Source: Shinella lacus
GTDB lineage: Bacteria > Pseudomonadota > Alphaproteobacteria > Rhizobiales > Rhizobiaceae
DNA length: 64,000 nucleotides
Assembly (NCBI RefSeq): GCF_010994755.1
Contig: NZ_WHSB02000022.1
Coordinates: 1-64,000 of the forward strand
Direction of reading: 5' to 3'
Positions 7,530 through 16,426 of the stretch are shown piece after piece. Within the stretch, counting starts at the first letter, position 1; every line of letters starts with the position of its first letter. Below the pieces are notes generated by a model that was not told the origin of the DNA, did not search any database, and saw only the letters and a list, made by a program, of their open reading frames with translations. A program made the translations under genes and the position numbers.

Positions 7530-9020
7530 TCAGCCGATCACGAACGGATTTGCGATTTCCTCGGCGGTGGAGAGCCAGACGGCCTTGGTCTGGAGATATT
7601 CGTAGATTCCGGCCACGCCGTTCTCGCGCCCGAGACCGCTCTTCTTGTAGCCGCCGAAGGGCGTGGTGTAGGAAATGTCGCGATAGGTGTTGACCCAGAC
7701 GCTGCCGGCCTCGAGCTGTTCGGACATTTTCAGGGCAAGGCGCATGTTCGAGGTCCAGACGCCGGCACCGAGGCCGAATTCGCTGTCATTGGCGATGGCG
7801 AGGGCCTCTTCCGGCTCGTCGAAGGCGATGGCCGATAGAACCGGACCGAACACCTCTTCCCGCGCGATGCGCATATCGTTGTTGACGCCGGCGAAGATGG
7901 TCGGCTCGATGAAGAAGCCGGTGCCGCATTCCGCAAGGTCCGGGCGCTTGCCGCCGAGGACGAGCTCGGCGCCTTCCTGGCGGGCGATGTCGATATAGCC
8001 GAGCACCTTCTCGAACTGCATGCTGTTGGCGATCGGCCCGATCTGGGTCTCGACCTTGCGCGGATCGCCGATGCGCGCCGTTTTCGTGAAGGCGGCGAGC
8101 TTCTCCAGGAAACGGTCATGGATCGAGCGATGCACGAGCAGGCGCGAGCCGGCGATGCAGGTCTGGCCGACCGCGCCGAAGATCCCGCCGACCACGCCGC
8201 GCACGGCATTGTCGAGATCGGCATCGGCGAAGACGATGTTGGGCGACTTGCCGCCGAGCTCCAGGCTGACGCGCTTGATGTCCCTCGCCGCCAGCGCAGA
8301 CAGATGGGCGCCCGTCTTCGTCGAGCCGGTGAAACCCAGGTGCCGCGTCAGCGGATGCGTGACCAGCGGCTCGCCCACTTCCGGGCCGTAGCCGGTGACG
8401 ACATTGATGACGCCGGCCGGGAAGCCGGCCTTCTCGACCAGTTCCATGAGCTTGAGTGCGGTGGCGGAGGTGAATTCCGCCGGCTTCATCACCAGCGTGT
8501 TGCCCGCCGCCAGCGCAGGGGCCGCCTTGAGGGAGAACAGCAGCAGGGGCGCGTTCCACGGCACGATGCCGACGCACACGCCGAGCGGCTCATGGCGCGA
8601 GAAACTCAGCGCCGGCTTGTCGCAGGGATGGACCGTACCCTCGATCTTGTCGGCATAGCCGGCATAATAGTGATACCAGTGCGGAATGTAGCGGATCTGG
8701 TGCCGCATCTCCTCCAGCAGGCGGCCGTTGTCGCGCACCTCGATCTCGGCCAGCGCGTCGGCATGCTCCTCGATGAGGGCGGCGAACTTCTGGATGATGC
8801 GGCCGCGCTGGGTCGGGTGCATCCTGCCCCAGGGACCCTGCGTGAAGGCGCGGTGCGCCGCACGCACCGCGCGGTCGGCATCCTGCGCATTGCCGCGCGG
8901 GATCAGGGCCCAGGGCTTTGCCGTAAAGGGATCGACCGTCTCGATATACTCCCCCGAGGCCGGGGCGACCCATTCGCCGTCGATATACATGGACAGTTTC
9001 GGCAGGTCTTGCATGGGCAT
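7530..9020 (-). CDS. NAD(P)-dependent aldehyde dehydrogenase (module A)
   Basis: A 496-aa member of the ALDH superfamily. The general base lies in LELGGKSPN, the catalytic cysteine in GQTCIAGSR, the cofactor segments are GIVPWNAPLL and GFTGSTKTG, and the C-terminal motif is PFGGYKKSGLGRENG. It oxidises an aldehyde to the acid, which in this operon could be the substrate or product of the UbiD decarboxylase. AAAGGAGAG precedes the ATG at 9020. It is the first gene of the minus-strand operon and faces the HutC regulator, with candidate operators between. Confidence 0.92.
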   Translation of the reverse strand: MPMQDLPKLSMYIDGEWVAPASGEYIETVDPFTAKPWALIPRGNAQDADRAVRAAHRAFTQGPWGRMHPTQRGRIIQKFAALIEEHADALAEIEVRDNGRLLEEMRHQIRYIPHWYHYYAGYADKIEGTVHPCDKPALSFSRHEPLGVCVGIVPWNAPLLLFSLKAAPALAAGNTLVMKPAEFTSATALKLMELVEKAGFPAGVINVVTGYGPEVGEPLVTHPLTRHLGFTGSTKTGAHLSALAARDIKRVSLELGGKSPNIVFADADLDNAVRGVVGGIFGAVGQTCIAGSRLLVHRSIHDRFLEKLAAFTKTARIGDPRKVETQIGPIANSMQFEKVLGYIDIARQEGAELVLGGKRPDLAECGTGFFIEPTIFAGVNNDMRIAREEVFGPVLSAIAFDEPEEALAIANDSEFGLGAGVWTSNMRLALKMSEQLEAGSVWVNTYRDISYTTPFGGYKKSGLGRENGVAGIYEYLQTKAVWLSTAEEIANPFVIG

Positions 9021-9085
9021 GGTCTCTCCTTTTCGCGGCATCAGGCAGCGCCTTAATCGCCATATCGATATCCGTTTTGATTAAA

Positions 9086-9095
9086 AATGATATTT
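9086..9095 (+). promoter_or_regulatory. Half-conserved HutC-type operator before the ALDH operon
   Basis: AATGATATTT lies 66 bp upstream of the ALDH start and repeats the left half of the perfect palindrome at 9269. It is probably the operator through which the divergent HutC regulator controls the transport/oxidation operon. Inference from motif recurrence only. Confidence 0.45.
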
Positions 9096-9268
9096 CTATT
9101 TGCTGTCAAGGATGGAATTATCGAGTCGATAAATTAGTTGTATGCGCAAGAATTCATCATTTTTACAATTATATGCCTAAAAAATAATCAATAATGCCGC
9201 TGAAACATCAAAATTCAGAAATTGCCCTTGCCTTCGTGGCAAATTTGGTGTGATTTGCGCCTCAGAAT

Positions 9269-9280
9269 AATGATATCATT
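9269..9280. promoter_or_regulatory. Perfect 12-bp palindrome, candidate HutC operator
   Basis: AATGATATCATT is self-complementary and lies 9 bp upstream of the HutC gene at 9290. Related sequences occur before the divergent ALDH operon (9086) and before the paralogous regulator (12764). Inverted repeats of this size are usual for GntR/HutC repressors. Autorepression and cross-regulation are inferred. Confidence 0.6.
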
Positions 9281-9289
9281 TTGGAGGAC

Positions 9290-10048
9290 ATGGTGGCGCT
9301 AGACCAGCCCCTGTACGAGCGGATCAAAAGCGCAATCGATCGCCGTATCGAGACCGAGGAATGGCCGCCCAACTTTCAAGTCCCTTCGGAAGAGGATCTT
9401 GCCAGCGAATTCGGCGCGTCCCGCCTCACCGTGCGCCGGGCCCTGCGCGAGCTGCAGACGGACGGCGTGCTGCTACGCGTCCAGGGGCGCGGCACCTTCG
9501 TCATCGGCCCGCGCATGCAATGCGCCGTGTTCAATCTCGCCGACATATCGGAGGAGATCGCTTTCGGCGGTGGCGCCCATAGCTGCCGGCTCCTCCGGCA
9601 TTCGGCCCTCACCAGGGACGATCCCGGCTGGAACATGCTCCAGCTTGGCGCCGAGGACACCGTTTTCCATTCGCGCCTGCTTCATCTGGAGGACGGCAGC
9701 CCGATCCAGCTGGAAGACCGCTATGTGAATGCCGCGGAGGCGCCGGACTATATCGAGCAGGATTTCTCGAAGGTGAGCCCGCACGGCTGGCTGCTGCGCG
9801 AGACCATCGTCACGACCGTCGACAACACGATCCGTTCCATCCGCGTCGACGACGAAACCCGTCTTAACCTGCAGATCGGCGCCGACCAGCCGTGCCTCCT
9901 GCTGGACCGCTCGACCTGGCGCGACGGCATTCCCGTCACGCGCAGCCGTTTCATCTATCCCGGCGACCGCTACCGCATGCGCTCCCGGCACGAGGCGCGC
10001 ACCAACCGCATCGTCACCATCCCCGCCCTATCCGGAACAAGCCGCTGA
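9290..10048 (+). CDS. GntR-family (HutC/UTRA) transcriptional regulator, copy 1
   Basis: An N-terminal winged helix (LYERIKSAIDRRIE; SEEDLASEFGASRLTVRRALREL; GVLLRVQGRGTFV) is joined to a C-terminal UTRA ligand domain ending in RSTWRDGIPVTRSRF-YPGDRY. These repressors usually sense a pathway metabolite. The ATG at 9290 is used; a GTG at 9293 or TTG at 9281 is also possible, because GGAGG at 9283 is very close. It is the first gene of a plus-strand operon with UbiD and UbiX and is divergent from the ALDH/ABC operon. About two thirds identical by eye to the regulator at 11977. Confidence 0.9.
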   Translation: MVALDQPLYERIKSAIDRRIETEEWPPNFQVPSEEDLASEFGASRLTVRRALRELQTDGVLLRVQGRGTFVIGPRMQCAVFNLADISEEIAFGGGAHSCRLLRHSALTRDDPGWNMLQLGAEDTVFHSRLLHLEDGSPIQLEDRYVNAAEAPDYIEQDFSKVSPHGWLLRETIVTTVDNTIRSIRVDDETRLNLQIGADQPCLLLDRSTWRDGIPVTRSRFIYPGDRYRMRSRHEARTNRIVTIPALSGTSR

Positions 10049-10071
10049 AGCCTTGGCAGAAGGAGCCGCCC

Positions 10072-11397
10072 ATGAGAAATTTCGTTCGCACACTCCAGGA
10101 GCGCGGGGACCTGCTGGTCGTCGACCGCGAGATCGACCCGGCCCATGAGCTCGCCGCCGTCACCCATCTCGCGCAGAAGAAATGGGCCAAGCCCGTGATG
10201 TTCACCAATGTGAAGGGCACGCGCTTTCCCGTGGTCACCAATGTCTACAGCACCCGCGAGCGGCTGGGCGAGGTGATCGGCATCGACGCGAACGACTTCT
10301 GCCGGCAGTGGAGCAAGCTTTCCTCGCTCGGCTCGGCCGAGATGCGCGACCCCCTCGTTCCGGCGAACGAGACCCCGGAATACGAGGAGGTCAGGCTCTC
10401 CGACCTGCCGCTGATCACCTATTCGGACCGCGACGGCGCCCCCTATTTCACCTCCGCCATGTTCATCGCCAAGGATCCCGAGACCGGGGTGGGCAACCTC
10501 TCCTATCACCGCTCGATGTTCATCAGCGACAACGAGCTGCGCTGCCGCCTCGCCCCGCGCCACCACCTGACGATCTACCACGAGAAGGCCGAGAAGATGG
10601 GCCGGCCGCTCGAGGCCGCCATGCTGATCGGCCCGCCGGCCCACGCCTTCCTGACCGCCGCCGCCCCCCTGCCCTACGACGTGGACGAGCTGGAAGTGGC
10701 CGCGCGGCTGCGCGGCACGCCGATCGCCATGCGCAAATGCAACCATATCGACCTTGAGGTTCCCGCCGAGACCGAGGTGGTGATCGAGGGCCGGTTCCTG
10801 CCCAACGAGCGCCGCCCGGAAGGTCCGTTCGGCGAGTTCATGGGCTATTACGTCCCGGTCGGTCCCAACGCCGTCTTCGAGGTGCTCGGCGTCACCGTGC
10901 GCAAGGACGCCATGTTCCATTCGATCCTCTGCGGCTCGCCCGAGGAGGTGCTGACGCTGGAGCTTTCCGTCTCGGCCAATATCTACCAGCGGCTGAGCGC
11001 GGCGCTTCCCGGCATCGTCAACGTGACCTGCCAGCCCTTCGTCAACCACGCCATCGTGCAGATCGAGCCGCAGTTCGAAGGCCATGCGCGCCAGGTCATG
11101 CTGGCGACCATCGGCGCCGAGCCCATCTGGGCCAAGCAGATCACCGTCGTCGATACGGATGTCGACATCTACGACATGGACGACGTGCAATGGGCGATCC
11201 TGACCCGCTGCCGCCCGGACAAGGACACGCTCGTCATTCCCGAGACCCCGTCCTTCTACCGGGACGAGGCCAAGGATCACTGGGGACGCCTGCTGGTCGA
11301 CGCTACCAAGCCCTGGGGACGGGAGGAGGAATTCGAGCGCAAGCGGCTGCGCATGGTGAACGACATCCGTCTCTCCGACTGGTTCGCAGGCGCCTGA
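10072..11397 (+). CDS. UbiD-family prenylated-FMN-dependent decarboxylase (module A)
   Basis: A 441-aa member of the UbiD/Fdc family, which reversibly decarboxylates aromatic or alpha,beta-unsaturated acids using prenylated FMN. The conserved arginine segment is NLSYHRSMF and the glutamate pair lies in PEGPFGEFMGYY. AAGGAG precedes the ATG at 10072. UbiX follows 3 bp after the stop, as expected for a cofactor-supplying partner. The setting (amino-acid importer, amine oxidase, RidA, ALDH) argues for a catabolic acid rather than ubiquinone biosynthesis. It resembles the UbiD at 33923. Confidence 0.92.
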   Translation: MRNFVRTLQERGDLLVVDREIDPAHELAAVTHLAQKKWAKPVMFTNVKGTRFPVVTNVYSTRERLGEVIGIDANDFCRQWSKLSSLGSAEMRDPLVPANETPEYEEVRLSDLPLITYSDRDGAPYFTSAMFIAKDPETGVGNLSYHRSMFISDNELRCRLAPRHHLTIYHEKAEKMGRPLEAAMLIGPPAHAFLTAAAPLPYDVDELEVAARLRGTPIAMRKCNHIDLEVPAETEVVIEGRFLPNERRPEGPFGEFMGYYVPVGPNAVFEVLGVTVRKDAMFHSILCGSPEEVLTLELSVSANIYQRLSAALPGIVNVTCQPFVNHAIVQIEPQFEGHARQVMLATIGAEPIWAKQITVVDTDVDIYDMDDVQWAILTRCRPDKDTLVIPETPSFYRDEAKDHWGRLLVDATKPWGREEEFERKRLRMVNDIRLSDWFAGA

Positions 11398-11400
11398 CCA

Positions 11401-11984
11401 TGAGCACGCGGCGGCTGATTGTCGGAATCACGGGGGCTTCGGGTGCGGCCTATGGCATCCGCGCCCTGGAGCTTGCGCGGGCGGCGGGGATGGAAACCCA
11501 CCTCGTCGTCAGCCGCTCGGCCCTTCTCACGCTGAACCAGGAGCTCGGCCTGCAGAAGGCCGATCTCGAAGGCCGGGCCGATGTGATCTACCCGGTCGCC
11601 GATATCGGCGCGACGATCGCCAGCGGATCGTTCCGCACCATGGGAATGCTCATCGCCCCCTGTTCCGTGCGGACCATGTCGGAGATCGCCACGGGCGTGA
11701 CCTCCACCCTGATGAGCCGGGCCGCCGACGTGGTGCTGAAGGAGCGCCGGCGCCTCGTGCTCATGCTGCGCGAGACGCCGCTGCATCTGGGGCATATCGA
11801 GACGATGGCGGCGCTCACCCGGATGGGGGCCATCGTCATGCCCCCCGTTCCCGCCTTCTATGCCAGGCCGCAAAGCATCGACGAACTGGTCACCCATTCC
11901 AGCGCCCGCGCCCTCGACCTTTTCGACATCGATACCGGCGCCGTCCGGCGCTGGGGTGGGCTGAAGGACAGCCTCCTCACTTGA
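11401..11984 (+). CDS. UbiX-family flavin prenyltransferase (module A)
   Basis: It makes prenylated FMN from FMN and dimethylallyl (pyro)phosphate for the adjacent UbiD. The 194-aa protein has the FMN-binding start [33 protein letters not shown], and [21 protein letters not shown], all hallmarks of the family. The start lies 3 bp after the UbiD stop. Its 3' end overlaps the convergent HutC copy 2 by 8 bp. A paralog is at 29749. Confidence 0.93.
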
Positions 11985-12750
11985 ACTTCTTGAGCCCCCT
12001 GGGTGCCAAGGGTCCACTTGCGTTGACCATGCGGTTCTGGCGCGCTTCGTGCGAGCTGCGCAGCCGATAGCGATCGCCGGGATAGAGGAAGCGGCTGCGG
12101 GTCACCGGCGTCCCGTCGCGCCAGGTCGACCGGTCCAGCAGGAGACAGGGCTGGGTACTGTCGATCTGCAGGAGCCGGCACGCCTCCTCGTCCGGCCGGA
12201 TGGCGCGGATCGTATTGTCCACGGATGTCACCGTCGTCTCGCGAAGCAGGTAGGCGTGCGGCGTAATCTTGGTGAAGTCCTGCTCCAGGAATAACGGGGC
12301 CTCGCTCGCATTGACGTAGCGATCCTCGAGCTGGATCGGCGTGCCGTCCTCCAGGTGCAGCAGCCGCGCATGAAAGACGACGCCGTCCGGCCCCAGGGCC
12401 AGCATGTTGGATTGCGGGTCACCTCGCGGCACCGCGCCGAGCTCGATCACCCTGCAGGCATGGGCGCCGCCGTTGAGCGCGATTTCCTCGGCCATGTCGG
12501 AGATATTGAAGATGGCGCATTGCATGCGCCGGCCGACCACGAATGTGCCGCGCCCCTGAATGCGGATGAGGACGCCCTCGGCCTGCAATTCACGCAAGGC
12601 GCGTCTCACCGTCAGCCTGGACGCCCCGAACTCCTCCGCAAGCTCGACCTCCGCCGGAACCTGGTATTCAGCGGGCCACTCCTCCGCCTCGACACGGCGA
12701 TCGATCGTCGCTTTTATCTTCTCATAGAGGTGCTGATCGGGTTCGGGCAT
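11977..12750 (-). CDS. GntR-family (HutC/UTRA) transcriptional regulator, copy 2
   Basis: A 257-aa paralog of the regulator at 9290 with the same layout: winged helix (EVELAEEFGASRLTVRRALREL, IQGRGTFVVG) then UTRA domain (LHLEDGTPIQLEDRYVNASEAP, RSTWRDGTPVTRSRF). It converges on and slightly overlaps UbiX. An AATGATATC half-palindrome lies 13 bp before its start. Two related repressors flanking one UbiD-UbiX pair suggest a duplication with two effectors or a cross-regulatory loop. Confidence 0.9.
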   Translation of the reverse strand: MPEPDQHLYEKIKATIDRRVEAEEWPAEYQVPAEVELAEEFGASRLTVRRALRELQAEGVLIRIQGRGTFVVGRRMQCAIFNISDMAEEIALNGGAHACRVIELGAVPRGDPQSNMLALGPDGVVFHARLLHLEDGTPIQLEDRYVNASEAPLFLEQDFTKITPHAYLLRETTVTSVDNTIRAIRPDEEACRLLQIDSTQPCLLLDRSTWRDGTPVTRSRFLYPGDRYRLRSSHEARQNRMVNASGPLAPRGLKKFK

Positions 12751-12763
12751 GCTTGGCCTTGGT

Positions 12764-12775
12764 AATGATATCCTT
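12764..12775 (+). promoter_or_regulatory. Candidate HutC operator before copy 2
   Basis: AATGATATCCTT matches the perfect palindrome at 9269 except for two bases in the right arm. It is followed by TTGAAGGA, as the first site is followed by TTGGAGGA, so the sequence context is shared as well. Confidence 0.5.
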
Positions 12776-12929
12776 TTGAAGGACTAACACACCCATTTGT
12801 GCGTGTCACCTTTGCAATCAGGAGTTGAAGTCGGCCTGTTTCTCACCAAACGCCCGGCTTCGACTTCGCCAAGTGAAACTGGCGCGAAAGACGCGACCTA
12901 TGATGATACGGTCATTCGCGCATGCAGCA

Positions 12930-13412
12930 TCAGCCCCCTGCAAGCGACCATACGGCATCCGCGATGAGGCGGGCTTGTGGCACCTCTTCCGGCAGAGTGC
13001 AGCCGGCGAAACGTTCGAGAACCATATGTGCGACGAGGTTGATCCGCGCTCGCCCCTCCTCTTGACCTTCATCGCGCGGCAGATCGGCGATCGCTTCCTC
13101 CAGCACCGCGACCTCCAGCTTCTCGGCGTCCAGTAGCGCCTTGAGTTCCGAGCGGAAAGACACAACCGGTGGGTGGCTCTCCATCCAGGGATTAGCCTTT
13201 AGCTGCACCCTGATCGCGCGCAGGGGGCGGACGACCTCTGCACGCCATCGGCGGCAGTTCTCGTCAAGGTTCCGAATCGCGTCGGAATCAATGTGGCTGC
13301 CTTTCCCGGCCGCTTGGAGCACCGCAAGGAGCAACGGTACGTCAAGTTCAAACCTCTCCTGCAATTCTAAGCACGCCTGGGCGACGCCCGGCTTTGCATA
13401 GACCTTCAGCAT
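12930..13412 (-). CDS. TIGR02444 (DUF2390) family protein, 5' end probably shortened
   Basis: A 160-aa protein of unknown biochemical function. The family start is normally HPxWDFxxxLYARPGVAxACLxLQE. Here the ATG falls at MLKVYAKPGVAQACLELQERFELDVPLLL, so the first 10 or so residues are absent. This fits truncation at the border of the accessory island. A full-length relative (35248) overlaps the UbiD gene of module B, so the association with UbiD recurs. GTG at 13415 is an alternative start. Confidence 0.75.
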   Translation of the reverse strand: MLKVYAKPGVAQACLELQERFELDVPLLLAVLQAAGKGSHIDSDAIRNLDENCRRWRAEVVRPLRAIRVQLKANPWMESHPPVVSFRSELKALLDAEKLEVAVLEEAIADLPRDEGQEEGRARINLVAHMVLERFAGCTLPEEVPQARLIADAVWSLAGG

Positions 13413-13744
13413 CACGGTTCACAAATCGGTACCAACGAAAGCTTCAACCATTATGTATTTCCTCGCCTATGGCTCTCTATCGTGGCGCACACAACCGTCG
13501 ATGGCTCGTGTACTGTACATCGGCAACGAAAACATACGCAAAATCACCTCCGTCGGTCTTGTCGTGGGTTGATGTTCGACGAACGCAGGATCACTCATTC
13601 TTCCGTGAGCTCCTAACAAATTGCGGTGTCGGTAGAGCGTGAATGCAGCTTGAAATCGTGGTCTCTCATGCTACCCTCGCGTCAGTAATCTCCTATGGAA
13701 CACCTTTGACAGTAATGTCTGTGTCCTCCTCCCACGCAATCGTG
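13413..13744. other. Gene-free stretch at the border of the accessory island
   Basis: No coding region that I can support. It separates the 5'-shortened TIGR02444 gene from the IS5-type remnant and has lower GC content than the flanking operons. Confidence 0.4.
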
Positions 13745-13915
13745 CAGGGGTCATAACGTGCCGAAATGTCAGCCCAGGGCATCCCCTGTCCGCAGCCGCC
13801 AGAAGATGCCGTTCAACACCCGCCGGTCATCCACCCGCTTCACACCGCGCACCTTCGACGGCAACAGCGGCTGGATCACGTCCCATTCAAAAGCCGTCAG
13901 ATCAAAACGCGCCAT
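13745..13915 (-). mobile_element. IS5-type transposase N-terminal remnant, frameshifted
   Basis: From the ATG at 13915 the frame reads MARFDLTAFEWDVIQPLLP, then GVKRVDDRRVLNGIFWRLRTG, the classic start of IS5-group (DUF4096/DDE) transposases. It then stops at 13769. The adjacent frame continues PWADISARYDP, the next conserved block, so one indel has broken it. Everything after about 60 residues, including the DDE core, is missing. It marks past transposition at the island edge. Confidence 0.8.
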
Positions 13916-13997
13916 GACCACCTCCTTCCTGCCGGAAAAGTGAATCATATCGCAATCAACAGCAGAAGCATTTTATGGGTATGTGACCTAATGGGCG

Positions 13998-14279
13998 CTA
14001 CTTAAAATATGTCCGCAAAATTTTCATGATAGCCTCCACATTTTCGTCATGAGCCCTGTCGTCGTTCGGATTGATATTGGCACCGAACGTCTCCCTCAAA
14101 TGGCTCTCCATCACTTCGGTCATTAACCCATTGGCTGCTCCACGTAGCGCCACTATTTGCTGAAGCAGCGGGGCACAATCGGTGCCAGCATCGATAGCAC
14201 GTTCCAGAGCCTCCGCCTGACCTTTAATACGCCGGACGCGTGTGATTGCCCGTTTTTTGTCTTCTGGTGAATGTGGCAT
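13998..14279 (-). CDS. frmR: FrmR-type formaldehyde-sensing repressor
   Basis: A 93-aa CsoR/RcnR/FrmR-family repressor. The start MPHSPEDKKRAITRVRRIKGQ, Cys35 in GTDC, RGAANGLMTEV and ESHLRE match FrmR. Pro2 and Cys35, the pair cross-linked by formaldehyde in E. coli FrmR, are both present, unlike in the copy at 1669. It faces a decayed zinc alcohol dehydrogenase at 14567. The operator 26 nt upstream could have controlled both. It probably still autorepresses, but its target has been lost locally. Confidence 0.87.
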   Translation of the reverse strand: MPHSPEDKKRAITRVRRIKGQAEALERAIDAGTDCAPLLQQIVALRGAANGLMTEVMESHLRETFGANINPNDDRAHDENVEAIMKILRTYFK

Positions 14280-14305
14280 GGTGCTTTCCTAAATTTTTGC
14301 GTCAC

Positions 14306-14324
14306 CATACTGTACAGGGGGGGA
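14306..14324 (+). promoter_or_regulatory. Putative FrmR operator, copy 3
   Basis: CATACTGTACAGGGGGGGAG begins 26 nt upstream of the repressor start and is followed by GTTTCAACCCT as at 2497. The spacing is conserved across all three frmR-like genes. Confidence 0.6.
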
Positions 14325-14566
14325 GTTTCAACCCTCCTTTAGGCTCTTCGCCAGACCTTCTGCAAAATCGATTGACCAAGTGGGCGAGAGATCGAGCCCG
14401 TGCATTTAGGCGCCGATCGAATGAGGTGGTGATCGGTTGCGTCTATCTTTCAACGGAAATCCGGCTCCGGGCCTGAAGTTCGACTACAAGCTCCGCTGGT
14501 TCGATGGCCTGTACTCCTATTCCGCTGAGCTCTTCGAACTCGACGTGCAAGGCCCCCTTGAGGGCC

Positions 14567-14779
14567 GAGGTCACAAATCCGAAAATAGGCGACAGGGTTG
14601 TGGTGCCAATTAGCTGCGGAGATTGTCTCTTCTGTCGAAGGGGTTTGTTTTAGGCTTGTGAGCGGACCAATCCGAACGCGAACATGGTAATTAAAGAGAT
14701 GGGCCATCAGCCTGATGGACTTCTCGGGTTCAGCGATATGCTGGGCGGGTACCCTAAAATACACGCCAAGGCGCACTAA
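14567..14779 (+). pseudogene. Remnant of a zinc-dependent alcohol/formaldehyde dehydrogenase
   Basis: The frame reads KIGDRVVVPISCGDCLFCRRGLF, then a TAG stop at 14651, then ACERTNPNA and GHQPDGLLGFSDMLGGYP. These are the structural-zinc cysteine loop and the following block of FdhA-like medium-chain dehydrogenases. The catalytic N-terminus and the Rossmann domain are missing. Its position beside frmR suggests a former formaldehyde-detoxification unit. The rest of 14325-14926 holds no gene I can support. Confidence 0.75.
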
Positions 14780-14926
14780 GATATGATAAATCGTTGAAAT
14801 ATGTGGATGGTTCCGCTAGGGAAACGGCCACTTGTCTTGAAGAACGGGCTCGGCAATTGCGACGGACATTCCCGCCGCGCGCACCGTCATCATCTCATTG
14901 GCTCGATAGGGCCGCACGACCCATTT

Positions 14927-16149
14927 CTAGCCTTCTCTTTCCGCGTACACTTCCATCGGTTGCCGAACGCCCTTGAGTCGATGGAATCCGGCGCTGAAGA
15001 AAGTTTCCGTGTCTTTGATTGGCAGAAGGGACCGAAACGCTGATGAGATTACGAGTGGTCGTCCTATTTCGTTGCATATTGACGCGATGCGACAAACTTC
15101 GTTCACGGCTGGACCGATCACCGTAAAATCCAAACGATCGCAACTACCAATGTTTCCATAGAAAACCTCACCAACATGAAGTGACAGATAGATCGAGGTT
15201 ACAACTTGGCCGCTGTCCCAACGGACTCGATTGAGCGATTGCAATCGTTCTTCTAGTTCCCTTCGAGCTGCGAGGGCGCTCTGAGCGGCGGTCTCAGGAG
15301 ACTCCGCGTTAAATATTGCGAGAGTGCCATCTCCGATAAGCTTCAAGACATCCCCACCATTCTTTGTCACGGAGAGAATTGCAGCTTCTGAATAGTCGTT
15401 GAGTAGACCTATGAGTTCCCCACTTGCCACCTGCTCTGACAAGGACGTGTAATCCGCCATGTCCGAAAACCAGAGGACGGTGTGAATGCTATCGACCGCA
15501 CCTCGCGCAATTCGTCCCTGAAGAACCCTGCGGCCAGGATCGCGACCGAGATATACACTAACCAGCGACTGGGCTATCCTCCGGACAGCCGCTGTTTTAA
15601 TCGATAGAGCAAGCGTCGGGAGGAGCTCGCGAAGAGCTTCCACTTCGCCTTCTGAGAATCCATTGTCTGATTTGCTTGACCACCGCGAGTAAAGATTGTC
15701 CATTTCGCCGATAGTATCGACTTCACACAGTCTTTGGATCATTGCGAAATAGTCTGTCTGACCATTATCTCGGAGTTCGTTCAGTACCAGAAATGGAAGA
15801 GGTTCGGTCCCCTGCAACGACACACGCAGCTCAGCCTGTCCAGCTTGTTGCATGGCGTAGAAGGGGCTGCGTAGCCAAATTTGGGCATTTTCTTCAGCGT
15901 TGTCGCGGAGAAATTGCTGTTGTGATTGCTCTACGCCCTCGTCTTCGTCCCAAAAAAACCCCAGGATTCGAGTACGGGATGAAGCGTATCAATAAAAAGA
16001 ACGCCCTGCGAGATCATTATCCCATGTCGGCGACACCCTTCACAAAACCCGACAAGTATCTCACATTCGGTTCGCCCCAGCAGGCCTTGAGAAACCAACC
16101 ATCGCTTAATTTCGGTCAAAGCCGAGTTTTTCATAAGTGCCCTACTCAT
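14927..16149 (-). pseudogene. Class III adenylate cyclase with a single frameshift
   Basis: From the ATG at 16149 the first frame covers the N-terminal segment (WLVSQGLLGRTECEILVGFC to HPVLESWGFF) and ends at 15931. Adding one T in the seven-T run at 15952-15958 restores a single 407-codon frame through WDEDEG, NAQIWLRSPFYAMQQAGQ and the cyclase domain. That domain has both metal-site aspartates (LWFSDMADYTSLSE; VLKLIGDGTLAIF). It would make cAMP from ATP. Everything after the slip is intact, so this is a recent mutation, a phase-variable run or an assembly error. Confidence 0.8.
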
Positions 16150-16426
16150 CTTGGATGTGCAAAAACAATGGTATAATTATGGGGTATTACTATCAGTACA
16201 CGCAGTAATCTTTTCACGTCGAGTATAACACTAAGGATTTGCCTACGCGAGTGAAGGCGGCGTGGGCTACAAAGCGGCGATAGCTTTCAAGCTGTCTAAA
16301 TCCGCAAAGTGTTTCAGAGGGTATCAGGCTGACGGGTGTGTCGAGTTGGCGCTGTCCGGCGCGACGAGAGCCGCCCATGCAGAGCCCGTTCCTCCGGTGC
16401 CGGTGTAGCCCGGATCGAGACGTCGC
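16150..16426. other. Gene-free stretch upstream of the cyclase
   Basis: No gene seen. It includes TATAATTATGGGGTATTAC near 16172-16190, an AT-flanked G-tract 22 bp before the cyclase start. It is only loosely like the FrmR-type operators and could equally be a plain promoter. Confidence 0.3.

Noticed and set aside
14450-14776. 108-codon minus-strand frame
   Set aside because: It is antisense to the clear zinc alcohol dehydrogenase relic and has no recognisable motif.
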